From: Opitutia bacterium
Lineage (GTDB): Bacteria > Verrucomicrobiota > Verrucomicrobiia > Opitutales > Opitutaceae
Direction: 5' to 3'
Length of the DNA: 42,757 nucleotides
Assembly (NCBI GenBank): GCA_947467625.1
Contig: CANIJN010000013.1
Coordinates: forward strand, 1 to 42,757
Shown: positions 1 to 8,409 of the stretch, in pieces
Position numbering within the stretch: the first letter of the stretch is position 1
How the letters are laid out: each line of letters begins with the position of its first letter
Program-made: the position numbers and the translations under genes
Notes under the pieces: generated by a model
The model's database searches: none
Told to the model about the DNA's origin: nothing
Seen by the model: the letters and a program-made list of their open reading frames with translations, nothing else

Positions 1-1
1 C

Positions 2-937
2 TCCGTCTCCCCATCTCCGGTGCGCTCCCCCACCGCCGACACCCTCGTCGATCCGTCCGTCTGCGATTGCTGCCCGACCACTCTCACCGCCTTTCCCGAC
101 GGCGGCGCGCTGCTCGCCTACCGCGGCCGCACGCTCCCGGAAGAAGTCCGCGACATCCGCTCCGCCCGCTTCCGCACCACCGCTTGGGACGCCCCCCGCC
201 CCGTCAACAACGACGACTGGCGCATCGCCGCCTGCCCCGTCAACGGCCCGCGCCTCGCCAGCGACGGCGGCCGCGTCGCCGCCGCCTGGTTCACCGCCGC
301 CGACAACGATCCGCGCGTCCTCGCCTCCTTCTCGCCCGACGCCGGCACGCGTTTCCTGATGCCCCTCCGCCTCGACCGAGGCAAACCCGTCGGCCGCGTC
401 GATACCCTCATCCTGCGCGACGGCGCGCTCCTCGTCACGTGGCTCGAAACCGATGGCAGCCTCTGGCTCCGCCGCGTCTCTCCCGACTTCTCGCTCGATG
501 AACCCATCGCCCTTGCGCCCGCCGGCACCGTATCCACAAAAACAAACCCCCGCCTCGCCCTCGTTCGCGACTTCGCCGGTGGCAACTCGTCCGCGCAATT
601 CCTCGCCACCTTCGCCACGGACTCCGCGCTCCGCACGCTCCTCGTCACCGTCCCCGAAGGTGACCTCTTGATCGCGAAGGCCAACTGCGATTGCGCCGCC
701 CCTCCCGAGCAACTCGTCGGCCACGGCTTCCGCGGCGCCGTCGCCGCGCTCGCTCCTGACCGTGGCACACTCCACGTCGTCCACGACGAAATCCCCGGAC
801 TCCTCTTTGCTGGCACGGACGAGTTTCACGCCGACGCCCCGACCATCGCCTCCGTCCAACTCGGCCGCCGCCTCTTCGGTCGCATCGAACAACGCGCCGG
901 CCAATGGTGGCTCTTCGACGTCCGCCTCGCCCAGTAG
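2..937 (+). CDS. BNR/sialidase-like exported protein with CxCC motif (5' end cut by window edge)
   Basis: The reading frame is open to the left edge, so the protein starts outside the window; an internal GTG at 20 is not needed as a start. The visible 300 or so residues begin with a DPSVCDCCPT motif, followed by a YRGR...E.RDI segment. This combination is typical of a family annotated as exo-alpha-sialidase/BNR beta-propeller proteins, which often have a CxCC near the start of the propeller. The C-terminal part is beta-rich and ends normally at a TAG. I see no convincing Asp-box repeats, so sialidase activity should not be assumed. A small His/Cys protein and a ZnuD-like receptor follow on the same strand, which suggests a role in metal handling (inference). 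Family assignment is moderate and function is unknown. Confidence 0.7.
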   Translation, partial: SVSPSPVRSPTADTLVDPSVCDCCPTTLTAFPDGGALLAYRGRTLPEEVRDIRSARFRTTAWDAPRPVNNDDWRIAACPVNGPRLASDGGRVAAAWFTAADNDPRVLASFSPDAGTRFLMPLRLDRGKPVGRVDTLILRDGALLVTWLETDGSLWLRRVSPDFSLDEPIALAPAGTVSTKTNPRLALVRDFAGGNSSAQFLATFATDSALRTLLVTVPEGDLLIAKANCDCAAPPEQLVGHGFRGAVAALAPDRGTLHVVHDEIPGLLFAGTDEFHADAPTIASVQLGRRLFGRIEQRAGQWWLFDVRLAQ

Positions 938-1033
938 CGCCACGGCGCGGCGGTTATCCCAGCCGCAGCCCCCCCCTTGACGACTCTGCGATAATCACGC
1001 TTCTCCCATCCCTCCGCTCTCCACTTCCTCTTC

Positions 1034-1360
1034 GTGCCACGCTCCACCCCCTTCACCGCCTTCCTCCACCGCCTCATCGCGGTCGGTGGAGCCGTGCTGG
1101 TGTTGGCGCTCACCGTTTTCGCCGCCAGCCCCGCGCTGCACGAACACCTCCACGACGCGACGCACACCCAGCACGACGAATCCTGCCCGATCGTCCTCTT
1201 CGCCAGCAGTGCCGACGCCCCGCCCGCCCCTCTCTCGGCCCCCGCCCCTTCGCTCACCGCCTGCGCCTTCGCCCCGAGCATCGCCCGCGAAATTTTTGTG
1301 TCCCCGCCGCACTACCTCCGTCAACCGGAGCGCGGCCCGCCGTCGAGTCTGGTCAGTTGA
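1034..1360 (+). CDS. small membrane/exported His- and Cys-containing protein
   Basis: This is a 108-residue protein starting at GTG. It has one hydrophobic segment at about residues 14-32, followed by an HEHLHDATHTQHDESCP stretch with five His and a Cys, then a Pro/Ala-rich tail. The layout resembles small DUF2946-like proteins found next to metal transport receptors, but the similarity is only in pattern. It lies 97 bp after the BNR-like gene and 98 bp before the ZnuD-like receptor, on the same strand, so the three may be co-transcribed. A role in periplasmic binding of zinc or copper is an inference from the His/Cys cluster and the neighbours. The strongly biased third-position GC supports it being coding. 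Confidence 0.6.
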   Translation: MPRSTPFTAFLHRLIAVGGAVLVLALTVFAASPALHEHLHDATHTQHDESCPIVLFASSADAPPAPLSAPAPSLTACAFAPSIAREIFVSPPHYLRQPERGPPSSLVS

Positions 1361-1457
1361 ATTCGTCTCCGCCGCGCCTGCGCGCGCGGTGTTGCCTGCT
1401 TGAGCGCATTCCGCCGTCGCGGATGCCCCATCACCGTTCGTTCAACCTCGACTCACC

Positions 1458-3614
1458 ATGTCCATTTCATTTTTCCGTCCCGCCCTCCGTCTCTCCCTTT
1501 CTCCGTTTCTTCTGCTCCTATTTTCCGCTCCTCCATTCGCGCCGCACGCCCGCGCCCAAATCGCGCCGCCACCGTCGCCCACTCATTCGCACACGCCAGC
1601 CGCCTCCTCCCACTCCGACGGTATGGTGGCACTCGACCAGTTCGTCACCTCCGTCGCCCCCTTCGAAGGCAACCAAGCAGACCTCGCCCAAGCCACCACC
1701 GTCCTCAGTGGTAGCTCCCTGCGTCTTAAACAACAGGCTTCCCTCGGCGATACCCTCGGCTCCGAAACCGGCATTCACGCCACCTCGTTCGGTCCCGGGG
1801 CCAGCCGCCCGATCATTCGCGGGCTCGGCGGTGACCGCATCCGCCTCCTCGAAAACAGCGTCGGCACCCTCGACGCCTCCGTCACCAGCCCCGATCACGC
1901 CGTGAGCGTCGAACCGTTTCTCGTCGAACGTATCGAGATCGTCCGCGGCCCCGCCTCACTCCTCTACGGCAGCAACGCCGTCGGCGGTGTCGTCAACGTC
2001 ATCACCCACCGCATCGAGACCGACCTCCCGACCGCACCCGTGCGCGGCTCGTTCGAAGTCCGGCGCGGTTCCGCCGCCGAGGAGTGGGCGCGGGGCGCCG
2101 TGTTTGATTTAGCATTACGTCCCGACGCAGCCAGTGCGCTCGTGCTCCATCTCGACGGTTTCCGCCGCTCCACCGAAAACCTCCGCATCCCCGGGTTTGC
2201 CGAAAGTGCCCGCGTCCGCGCCGAGGAAACCGCCGAGGCCCGCGCCAACCGCGAACCCGCCCCCGCCTTCGCGCGCGACCGTCTGCCGAACAGCGCGCTC
2301 ACCAACTCCAGCGGCGCCATCGGTCTCTCCTACGTTTCCAAAACGTTCCACCTCGGCGTCAGTCACAGCGGCCTCGACAGCGACTACGGCGTCCCCGGCC
2401 ACGCTCACGAAGAGGCCCCCGCCAGCCCCGGCGCCGCCGAGGGCGTCCGGATCGATCTCCGCCAACGCCGCACCGACGTGCAGGGTGAATGGCACGGCAC
2501 CGACGGCGCGGTGCGCGATGTGCGTTTTAAGTTCGGCCAGGCCCGCTACCGCCACGCCGAGATCGAGGCCGACGGCGCCGTCGGCACGGTCTTCACCAAC
2601 CGCGGTCACGAGGCCCGCGTCGAACTCCTCCACGGCGACGGCAAACCGTGGACCGGCGCGCTCGGCCTACAGACTTCCCGCAGCGATTTCGCCGCCGTCG
2701 GCGACGAAGCGTTTCTCCCGCCGTCGCGCACCGACACCACCGCCCTCTTCGCCTTCGAAGAACTCGCCGCCGGCCCCATCTCCTGGCAATTCGGCGGACG
2801 CGTCGAACGCACTAAAATCGCCGCCACCGGTCACTCCGCCCGCCGCGACGATCAATTCAACGGCTCCGCCGGCGGAGTCTGGAAACCCACGTCCACCTAC
2901 GCCCTCACGTTCTCCGTGACTCACACCGGCCGCGCTCCCAACGCGCAGGAACGCTTCGCCGACGGCCCGCACGCTGGCACGCAAAGTTTCGAAATTGGCG
3001 ACCCCACGCTCCGCGCCGAACGTTCCCTCAGTGCCGAGCTCAGCCTGCGCCGCCGCACCGGATTCGTCACCGGCGCCGTCACCGCGTTCACGAATCGATT
3101 TAATGGTTACATTTTCGAACAACCCACCGGCCTCGTCGCAGCGGACGGCGGCGGCCTACCCGTTTACCGCTACGTCCAGCGCGACGCGCGTTTCTGGGGC
3201 CTCGAAGCCGAAAGCCTCTGGCACCTCCACGACCGACCCGATTGGCAACTCGACTTCCGCCTCGCCGCCGATTTCACCCGGGCTCGCGAGGGCGGCCGCG
3301 ACCTCCCACGCATTCCCGCCGCGCGCACCGGCGTCGGTCTATTCTGGAGCACGACTGCTTGGAGCGCCGGCATCGAAAGCCAGTTTTACTCCGCGCAGAA
3401 ACGGGTCGCAGCCAACGAAACGCCTTCCGACCGCTACGCCCTCGTGAGCGCGCACCTCAGCCGCGCCGCCGAATTTGGCCACCTGCGCACCGAGGTCTTC
3501 GTCCGCGGCACCAACCTCGCCAACGCCGAAGCGCGCCCGCACCCGTCGTTCGTGAAAGACCTCGCGCCCCTCGCCGGCCGCGGCGTCGTCGCCGGCCTGC
3601 GCCTCTCCTTCTGA
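1458..3614 (+). CDS. TonB-dependent outer-membrane receptor, ZnuD-like (zinc/copper uptake)
   Basis: The 718-residue protein has a signal peptide (about 1-33, ending AHARA), a His-containing linker (THSHTP and SSHSD, about 42-54) and a TonB-box-like stretch VALDQFVTS. A plug domain follows with PIIRGLGGDRIRLLENS, SPDHAVSVEP, EIVRGPASLLYGSNAVGG and VVNVITHRIE. These plug motifs, especially SPDHA, match the ZnuD/metal-receptor branch rather than siderophore receptors. The barrel ends in the expected aromatic residue (LRLSF). An extracellular-loop candidate at about 312-322 contains HAHEEAP, comparable in kind to the His/acidic zinc-catching loop of Neisseria ZnuD. The receptor would import a metal ion using the proton motive force through TonB; whether this is Zn or Cu cannot be told. 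A palindromic repeat sits just after the stop codon. Confidence 0.85.
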   Translation: MSISFFRPALRLSLSPFLLLLFSAPPFAPHARAQIAPPPSPTHSHTPAASSHSDGMVALDQFVTSVAPFEGNQADLAQATTVLSGSSLRLKQQASLGDTLGSETGIHATSFGPGASRPIIRGLGGDRIRLLENSVGTLDASVTSPDHAVSVEPFLVERIEIVRGPASLLYGSNAVGGVVNVITHRIETDLPTAPVRGSFEVRRGSAAEEWARGAVFDLALRPDAASALVLHLDGFRRSTENLRIPGFAESARVRAEETAEARANREPAPAFARDRLPNSALTNSSGAIGLSYVSKTFHLGVSHSGLDSDYGVPGHAHEEAPASPGAAEGVRIDLRQRRTDVQGEWHGTDGAVRDVRFKFGQARYRHAEIEADGAVGTVFTNRGHEARVELLHGDGKPWTGALGLQTSRSDFAAVGDEAFLPPSRTDTTALFAFEELAAGPISWQFGGRVERTKIAATGHSARRDDQFNGSAGGVWKPTSTYALTFSVTHTGRAPNAQERFADGPHAGTQSFEIGDPTLRAERSLSAELSLRRRTGFVTGAVTAFTNRFNGYIFEQPTGLVAADGGGLPVYRYVQRDARFWGLEAESLWHLHDRPDWQLDFRLAADFTRAREGGRDLPRIPAARTGVGLFWSTTAWSAGIESQFYSAQKRVAANETPSDRYALVSAHLSRAAEFGHLRTEVFVRGTNLANAEARPHPSFVKDLAPLAGRGVVAGLRLSF

Positions 3615-3636
3615 CCGCGGTCGCCCACGTCACCCC

Positions 3637-3683
3637 GAGGAGGGCCGGCCCTCCCCGCCGTGTGTGGCGACGCCGTCTTTACC
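3637..3683 (+). repeat. GC-rich dispersed palindromic repeat, copy A
   Basis: This 47-bp stretch aligns without gaps, about 33 of 47 positions identical, with the minus strand of 22170-22216 inside clpB. The best-kept parts are GAGGAGGGC, CCTCCCC and GCGACGCC. It contains the perfect 16-bp palindrome GGAGGGCCGGCCCTCC at 3639-3654, which could form a strong hairpin just after the receptor stop codon. No T-tract follows, so it is not a classic terminator. Confidence 0.6.
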
Positions 3684-3917
3684 AGCAGTCACCAAAACGC
3701 AGTTGGCTTTACTCAGTGACGAAAGCCGAGCGCACCTGCGTGCCTTGCTCTTGCCGGCGGGTGAAGCCAACGGCGTTCGGCCAGCCGTGAACCGCTCGAA
3801 GTCAGAGCGCGCGGGCTCCGGGTCGGTGACAACCGGTCGCTGCACGGCCACGTGCCCAACGGCCCCGCGGCTTTCCATCCGCTGCGTGGCCCGCCGTGGA
3901 CGCGGCCCCCTTGAAAA

Positions 3918-3943
3918 CAGCGCGGAACCACTTTTTTCGCGCT
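3918..3943 (-). terminator. weak candidate terminator after tcdA
   Basis: On the minus strand, AGCGCG pairs with CGCGCT across a 13-base loop and is followed by GTTTTC. The stem is only 6 bp and the T-run is short. It sits 35 bp after the tcdA stop, where a terminator would be expected, but the evidence is thin. Confidence 0.25.
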
Positions 3944-3977
3944 CCTGTTTCTCTTAAACTTTTTCGCACTTCTACCG

Positions 3978-4769
3978 CTACACCGCTCCCGCCGCGATCC
4001 CGCGAACCACTTCCTGCGCTGCCACAAACCCAAACGTCCCGGTCACAAACACCGCCGCGCCAAACCCGCTCGCGCAATCCATCGCCAAATTTGACCCCGG
4101 CTCTGGTTTCGCCGCGCACGTGCCGTCCGCCCAGGGAAACACGGGGGCCTCGCTCGACCACACGCAGCGCACACCCCAGTGCATTTTCCCGGTTTGCTCG
4201 CCGTGGGAAAACCCATGGTCGCGCCGCAGTTTTTTCCGCACCTGCCGCAGCAGCTCGTCCGCATACGCGTCGCCCAAATCCCCCGCACACACCTGCGTCG
4301 CATCCCGCTTCCCTCCGGCCGCCCCCACCGTGACCACCGGCAACCCACGCGCATGCGCCTCGCCGATGACGAGCGCCTTGTTCGACATCCGGTCGATCGC
4401 ATCGACCACATAGGAGAACTTTTCCGCCAATAACCGCTCCGCCGAAGACGCCGTGAAAAACTCCGCCGCCTCCGTCACGCGGCACGCCGGATTGATCAGT
4501 CGTACGCGCTCCGCCAATACACTCACCTTCGTCCGCCCCACCGTACCGTCCAGCGCGGGGAGTTGCCGGTTCACATTCGTAACGCACACGTCGTCGAGAT
4601 CCACCAACGTCAACGCGCCCACCCCGCTGCGCGCCAGCGCCTCGACCGTCCACGAACCCACACCGCCCACGCCGACGATGCATACATGCGCCCCACGCAG
4701 CCGCGCCAAACCCTCCCGGCCAAAAAGCCGCCCCACTCCGCCAAACCGATCAAAATAGTCATCGCTCAT
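3978..4769 (-). CDS. tcdA: tRNA threonylcarbamoyladenosine dehydratase (E1-like, TcdA/CsdL)
   Basis: The 263-residue protein begins MSDDYFDRFGGVGRLFG, the usual N-terminus of this family; the frame stays open upstream, but that part is not conserved. It has the E1/ThiF nucleotide-binding motif GVGGVGS (about 33-39), the LVDLDDVCVTNVNRQ segment (about 55-69) and VVDAID further on. The family activates the threonylcarbamoyl group of t6A37 with ATP and closes it to cyclic ct6A in tRNAs reading ANN codons. Length is close to E. coli TcdA. It is a single cytoplasmic housekeeping gene, divided from the next gene upstream on the same strand by about 120 bp. Confidence 0.9.
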   Translation of the reverse strand: MSDDYFDRFGGVGRLFGREGLARLRGAHVCIVGVGGVGSWTVEALARSGVGALTLVDLDDVCVTNVNRQLPALDGTVGRTKVSVLAERVRLINPACRVTEAAEFFTASSAERLLAEKFSYVVDAIDRMSNKALVIGEAHARGLPVVTVGAAGGKRDATQVCAGDLGDAYADELLRQVRKKLRRDHGFSHGEQTGKMHWGVRCVWSSEAPVFPWADGTCAAKPEPGSNLAMDCASGFGAAVFVTGTFGFVAAQEVVRGIAAGAV

Positions 4770-4890
4770 TCTGGTGCAGCGGCCAAATGACCGCCGCAGC
4801 GCACCCGCGTCAAATCCGCAGCGCACCCCCATCCTTCCCGGCCCCCGGCCCAGGTGACGGCGCGGTGCGGTGCCGCTATGCGGCTCGGCG

Positions 4891-5973
4891 TCACTTCGCC
4901 TCGATCAACCGCTTGAGTTCCCCTTCGAGCTGGCCGGCATTCTGGTTGTTGCGCACGAACATCCCCTTCTTGTCGAAGAGCACAATCGCCGGCGCTTTGC
5001 CGACGTTCATCTTCGCCGCCCATCCGTTCTGCGCTTCCTTGCCGTCGAAATGCACGGGCCACGTAATTTTTTGGTCTTTGATAAATTTCATCACCTTCTC
5101 GCGATCGACTTCTTTATCGAACGAAACGCCGATGACCTCGACCGTCTTCTTGTTGAACGACCGAGCCTGCATGACTTGGTCGATCATCGTGATGTTGCCC
5201 GGACTGGAGCCACTCCAGATCACCAACGCCACGACCTTGCCGCGCAGCGCCGCGAGATCCACCTGTTTACCATCCAGCGCCGTGAACTTCAGCTCATACG
5301 GCACTTTCTTAATCTCCACCATGTTGAGTTCACTGCGGGCCATGTCCGCCACACCCTTGTCGGCGTGCTTCAGCAGCTTGTTCAAATGCGCCTCGCCCGC
5401 AGCCGGACTCACTCCGCGCGTGAGAATTTCCACATACGAGCTCTCGCGATCCTTCAGAAACCGCCGCCCGCCCGGCATCGCGTCCAACGCGTCGAGCTTC
5501 TCCCGCAGCGGCGCGATCCCATCCCGCGAGGGCGTATCGCGAAACTCAAAATCCGTCGCGGCGATATCCAGCGCCGCCAGCGCCGCCAGCGCATCGTTCG
5601 TCAGACCATCTTTGTAGCGCTGATTCGTCACCTCATATTTGAGCTGCGTCACGTACGCCGTACGATACGCCGCGAGCTTCTTGTCTCGGATGGAGTCACC
5701 GAAAAAGGCGAGGTCCTTGATCACGTTGTTCGCCCGCCAATGCGTCGGATACTTCGAAAGGAAATTGATGCCGGCCGCGATCACCTGCGTGAATCGCTCT
5801 TGGGACAACTTAGCCTCCTTGTCATTGTAAAGCTTGCCAAACGCTTCGCCCGCCAAATCCGCCGGCGATTTTTCCGGGGCCTTCGCAGCCTTGGCGGCGG
5901 GTGCCTGCGCGCACACCGCACCGACGAGAGAGCATACAACAAACAGGGCAACAATGAGGGAGCGTAGTTTCAT
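4891..5973 (-). CDS. exported TlpA/thioredoxin-fold protein lacking the CxxC cysteines
   Basis: The start is the ATG giving MKLRSLIVALFVVCSLVGAVCAQA, a signal peptide; an ATG five codons earlier is less likely. Residues 35-220 form a helical region rich in charged residues. Residues about 225-360 have the TlpA/AhpC-TSA thioredoxin layout: an entry strand (YELKFTALDGKQVDLAALRGKVVALVIW, shown here only as its YELKF start and VALVIW end), GVSFD, and KAPAIVLFDKKG with the cis-Pro. Where TlpA proteins have WCxxC, this one reads WSGSSPGN (253-260), so both redox cysteines are gone. It therefore cannot work as an ordinary thiol-disulfide oxidoreductase and may bind partners or substrates instead (inference). 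Confidence 0.8.
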   Translation of the reverse strand: MKLRSLIVALFVVCSLVGAVCAQAPAAKAAKAPEKSPADLAGEAFGKLYNDKEAKLSQERFTQVIAAGINFLSKYPTHWRANNVIKDLAFFGDSIRDKKLAAYRTAYVTQLKYEVTNQRYKDGLTNDALAALAALDIAATDFEFRDTPSRDGIAPLREKLDALDAMPGGRRFLKDRESSYVEILTRGVSPAAGEAHLNKLLKHADKGVADMARSELNMVEIKKVPYELKFTALDGKQVDLAALRGKVVALVIWSGSSPGNITMIDQVMQARSFNKKTVEVIGVSFDKEVDREKVMKFIKDQKITWPVHFDGKEAQNGWAAKMNVGKAPAIVLFDKKGMFVRNNQNAGQLEGELKRLIEAK

Positions 5974-6154
5974 GGAGAAGAGAGCCATTTAGTTGAACGA
6001 AACGTCTATTTCGCCCGCGCTCCCGCGCAAGCGACAATCGTCCACGCATCAAGGCGCGCCCCCCGTCCTTGTGAAAATGACCCGCTTCCCCTCTTCGGAC
6101 TGCTGGCGTCTGGCTGCTGGACGTTTACCCCGACCTCGCGGATCTTACTAAGAC

Positions 6155-7789
6155 GTGATCGATCACACCAAAGAGGAACTCCTCTCCTTCAGTCCGGGTA
6201 ACCCCGACTATCGCTGCAAACTCTGGGTCCGAGTCGTCACACCCGATAGCGTCTGGTATCACGTTTTCTGGCGCCGTATCGCGCTCGCCCTCGCCCTGCT
6301 CACCCTCGGAGGCTGGCTCAGCACCGCCGCGGGCGTCTGGGCATTTGTAAAATTCCAGCGCGGCTACACCGAAGCCCGTTACATCGACCTCGCCTTCTAT
6401 CCATGGCGCAAAGAGGACTACCGCACCGGCCTCGGCCAACATTACCTCAAGACCGGTCGCGAGGCCCTCGAGAGAAAGAACTATCGCGAAGGCTACCGCC
6501 TCCTCCAAGCCGGCCTGACTCGCGTGCCCAACGACGTCCCCAGCCGCCGCCTGCTCGCCTACACTCAAGCCCACTTCGGCCGCGCCGACCTCGCTGTGAA
6601 GACCTTGGCCGAAGGCGCCGCACTCGCCAGCGCCGATCTCGACTACCTCAAGCTGCTCTTCGCCCTGCTGCTCGAAACCCACGAAGACGAACGCCTCATT
6701 CTCCTCGCAAAGAAACTGCTTCCGCCCGAGCCGGACACAGTCCGCACCCATCAATTCATCGCGCTCCAATCCGCCACCGCTCACTTCGAACGGGGCCGCT
6801 ACGACGAAACTGAGCGCATCGTGGGCGAGTGGCGCCTCGGCAACTCGCTTGAGGGCGCCATCCTCCTCGCAAAATGCGATTGGGAACGCGGCTACACGGA
6901 TCTCGCCATGCTCCGGCTCGAGCGCGAGGTCACCCGCTTTCCCCAGCGCGACGAGCTCTACCTCCACCTCGTGCGCTACCACCGCGACCTCGGCCACGCC
7001 GACGAAGCCCGCCGCTACGCCCTCCTGCGCCAGTTCAACAATCCCGCCAGCCCGGGTCCCCGGATCGATCTGCTCCACACCTACCGCTCCACCGACGACC
7101 TCGCTGCTGCGCAGCGCGAACTCACCACCTTCCTCGCCGATTTTTCCGCCGATCCCTCCGCACTCATTTTGCTCGCGTGGTTCGCCGTCGATACCGTGCA
7201 ACCCGCGCTCGCCGCCCGCCTCACCTCCCTTGCGCACGAGCGGAGCTATCCGCTCAACGCCTTCAACCTCGCCCGCGTGCAAGCCAACCTCGCCGCCCAA
7301 CACTACCAGGTCGCCCTCGACCTTGCGCTCACCGCCCTGCATGAAGAAAACGAGGACACCCCCCACCTCGCCTCCACCCTCAACGGTCTCCGCTGCCTGG
7401 CCCTTTACGGCCTGAAAGATTTTTCGCGTGCCGAGCTCATGCTCAATTCTTTCCTGGGCCACGCCAACCTCCGCGCCAACGATGCCCTGCTCCTCGCGAA
7501 ACAACTCCTCCTCGCCGGTGCGACCGCCTCCGCCCGCTCCGTGCTCGACCGCGCCAGTGTGCTCGATCCGCTCAACCAAGCCGCCCTCGGCGAACTCGTC
7601 CGCCTCGATGCCGCACTCGGTAACCGCGAGAAACTCGCCGAAAATCTCCCCAAACTCCTGCGCCTCAGAAAACCTTCGCGTGCCGTCTTGGAGGAAGCCC
7701 TGCTCCGGCTCGATCGGCCCGCCGACGCACCGCTCCGTGACCAAATCCGAGCCGCCGTCACCCGTGCCAGCGCGACCCCCGTCCCTTAG
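6155..7789 (+). CDS. membrane-anchored TPR-repeat protein
   Basis: The 544-residue protein starts at GTG (MIDHTKEELLSF). It has one membrane segment at about 42-66 (ALALALLTLGGW...), after a short N-terminal stretch that would lie in the cytoplasm, and then a long all-alpha region. Repeating patterns such as REGYRLLQAGLTRVPND, LLAYTQAHFGRADLAVKTL and SARSVLDRASVLDPLNQAALGELV are typical of TPR helix pairs. No enzymatic domain is visible, so it is likely a scaffold or assembly protein in the cell envelope. It is transcribed divergently from the TlpA-like gene across about 180 bp. An antisense frame of 555 codons overlaps it completely but is Gly/Glu-rich shadow sequence. Confidence 0.75.
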   Translation: MIDHTKEELLSFSPGNPDYRCKLWVRVVTPDSVWYHVFWRRIALALALLTLGGWLSTAAGVWAFVKFQRGYTEARYIDLAFYPWRKEDYRTGLGQHYLKTGREALERKNYREGYRLLQAGLTRVPNDVPSRRLLAYTQAHFGRADLAVKTLAEGAALASADLDYLKLLFALLLETHEDERLILLAKKLLPPEPDTVRTHQFIALQSATAHFERGRYDETERIVGEWRLGNSLEGAILLAKCDWERGYTDLAMLRLEREVTRFPQRDELYLHLVRYHRDLGHADEARRYALLRQFNNPASPGPRIDLLHTYRSTDDLAAAQRELTTFLADFSADPSALILLAWFAVDTVQPALAARLTSLAHERSYPLNAFNLARVQANLAAQHYQVALDLALTALHEENEDTPHLASTLNGLRCLALYGLKDFSRAELMLNSFLGHANLRANDALLLAKQLLLAGATASARSVLDRASVLDPLNQAALGELVRLDAALGNREKLAENLPKLLRLRKPSRAVLEEALLRLDRPADAPLRDQIRAAVTRASATPVP

Positions 7790-7793
7790 CATC

Positions 7794-7879
7794 GTTCTCC
7801 CCTCATTCTCATTCTCATTCTCGTTCTCGTTCTCATTCTCATTCTCGTTCTCGTTCTCCCCTCGTTCTCATTCTCATTC
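7794..7879. repeat. hexanucleotide tandem repeat (ATTCTC/GTTCTC)
   Basis: About 13 units of the 6-mer RTTCTC run from 7794 to 7879, with A and G alternating in blocks (GG AA GG) and two CCC interruptions. The run begins five bases after the stop codon of the TPR gene. A period of six keeps any reading frame open, so length changes here would not shift a frame. It lies between a gene end and a pseudogene. Confidence 0.9.
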
Positions 7880-7885
7880 GTCAGC

Positions 7886-8409
7886 TCACCCGCCCGAAAC
7901 TGCGAGCACGCACCAAAGGAAAGCACGACGCCCCACTCCGCGTCGGACCCCGCCTCCGCCCAATCCGCCGCCCCGCAAGCACCCGCGCCACGCCCAATGC
8001 GTCATGATGTAAAAGATGATATTGATCGCGATGGGGTCGGCGACCTTCTCGGAATGATTCTTGAAATACTCGTGATCCTCACCGTCCCGCTCCCAACTGT
8101 CGCTGTCATCGGAGTTGTGCAATCCCATCACCATAATCCGGCCTTGGGCGAAGATCACCCGATGGTGAATCTGGGTGCCCGGAATTTTGATACCGATGCG
8201 GATGTTGGGCACTTGGGCTTTTTCCCGGATTTGAAAAACGCTCCGGTAGCGCGCGTGCTCAATCGGCAATTCCTCGAAGTGTGATTCGGGCAGTCGGTCG
8301 TCCAACCGCCCCGGGCCGCCGTCGCCGGCCGTGGCGCCGCATCATAACGCAACCGCGCAAACGCGAACACGTCCCCGGTGGACCCCGTAGCATAACTGCG
8401 GCACCTGCC
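7886..8409 (-). pseudogene. broken DUF4159 gene (frameshifted, N-terminus lost)
   Basis: Two adjacent minus-strand frames together make one DUF4159-like domain. The first (from about 8409) reads TGDVFAFARLRYDAAPRP...GGWTTD, the usual start of the domain. Near 8295-8300 the match jumps to the next frame, which continues PESHFEELPIEHA, then RVIFAQGRIMVMGLHNSDD, and ends with the family's INIIFYIMTH (to about 7996). A one-base frameshift in or near GACTGCCCGAA explains this. No signal peptide or start codon precedes the first part, and after IMTH the frame runs into low-complexity sequence. DUF4159 proteins are exported proteins of unknown function common in Planctomycetes and Verrucomicrobia. 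A sequencing error could cause the shift, but not the missing N-terminus. Confidence 0.7.

Larger units (their letters stand above)
3615..3977. other. 363-bp intergenic region between convergent genes; no gene seen
   Basis: This lies between the 3' ends of the ZnuD-like receptor (+) and tcdA (-). It holds one copy of the GC-rich repeat (3637-3683) and a weak hairpin near 3919-3943. Open frames exist on both strands, but they read through the repeat and resemble no family. I see no gene. Confidence 0.5.

Noticed and set aside
3802-4683. 293-codon minus-strand frame overlapping tcdA
   Set aside because: Gly/Arg-rich shadow in another frame of the same strand; tcdA carries the conserved motifs.
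4870-5967. A 365-codon + strand frame over the TlpA-like gene
   Set aside because: His/Arg-rich antisense shadow; the minus-strand protein has a signal peptide and thioredoxin fold.
6125-7792. A 555-codon open frame antisense to the TPR gene
   Set aside because: It is Gly/Glu/Val-rich, matches no family and mirrors the GC-rich codon bias of the opposite strand; the + strand protein has clear TPR patterns and a membrane helix.
7794-7879. Possible CRISPR array
   Set aside because: The units are 6 bp with no spacers; it is a simple tandem repeat. No other array or cas gene is present.
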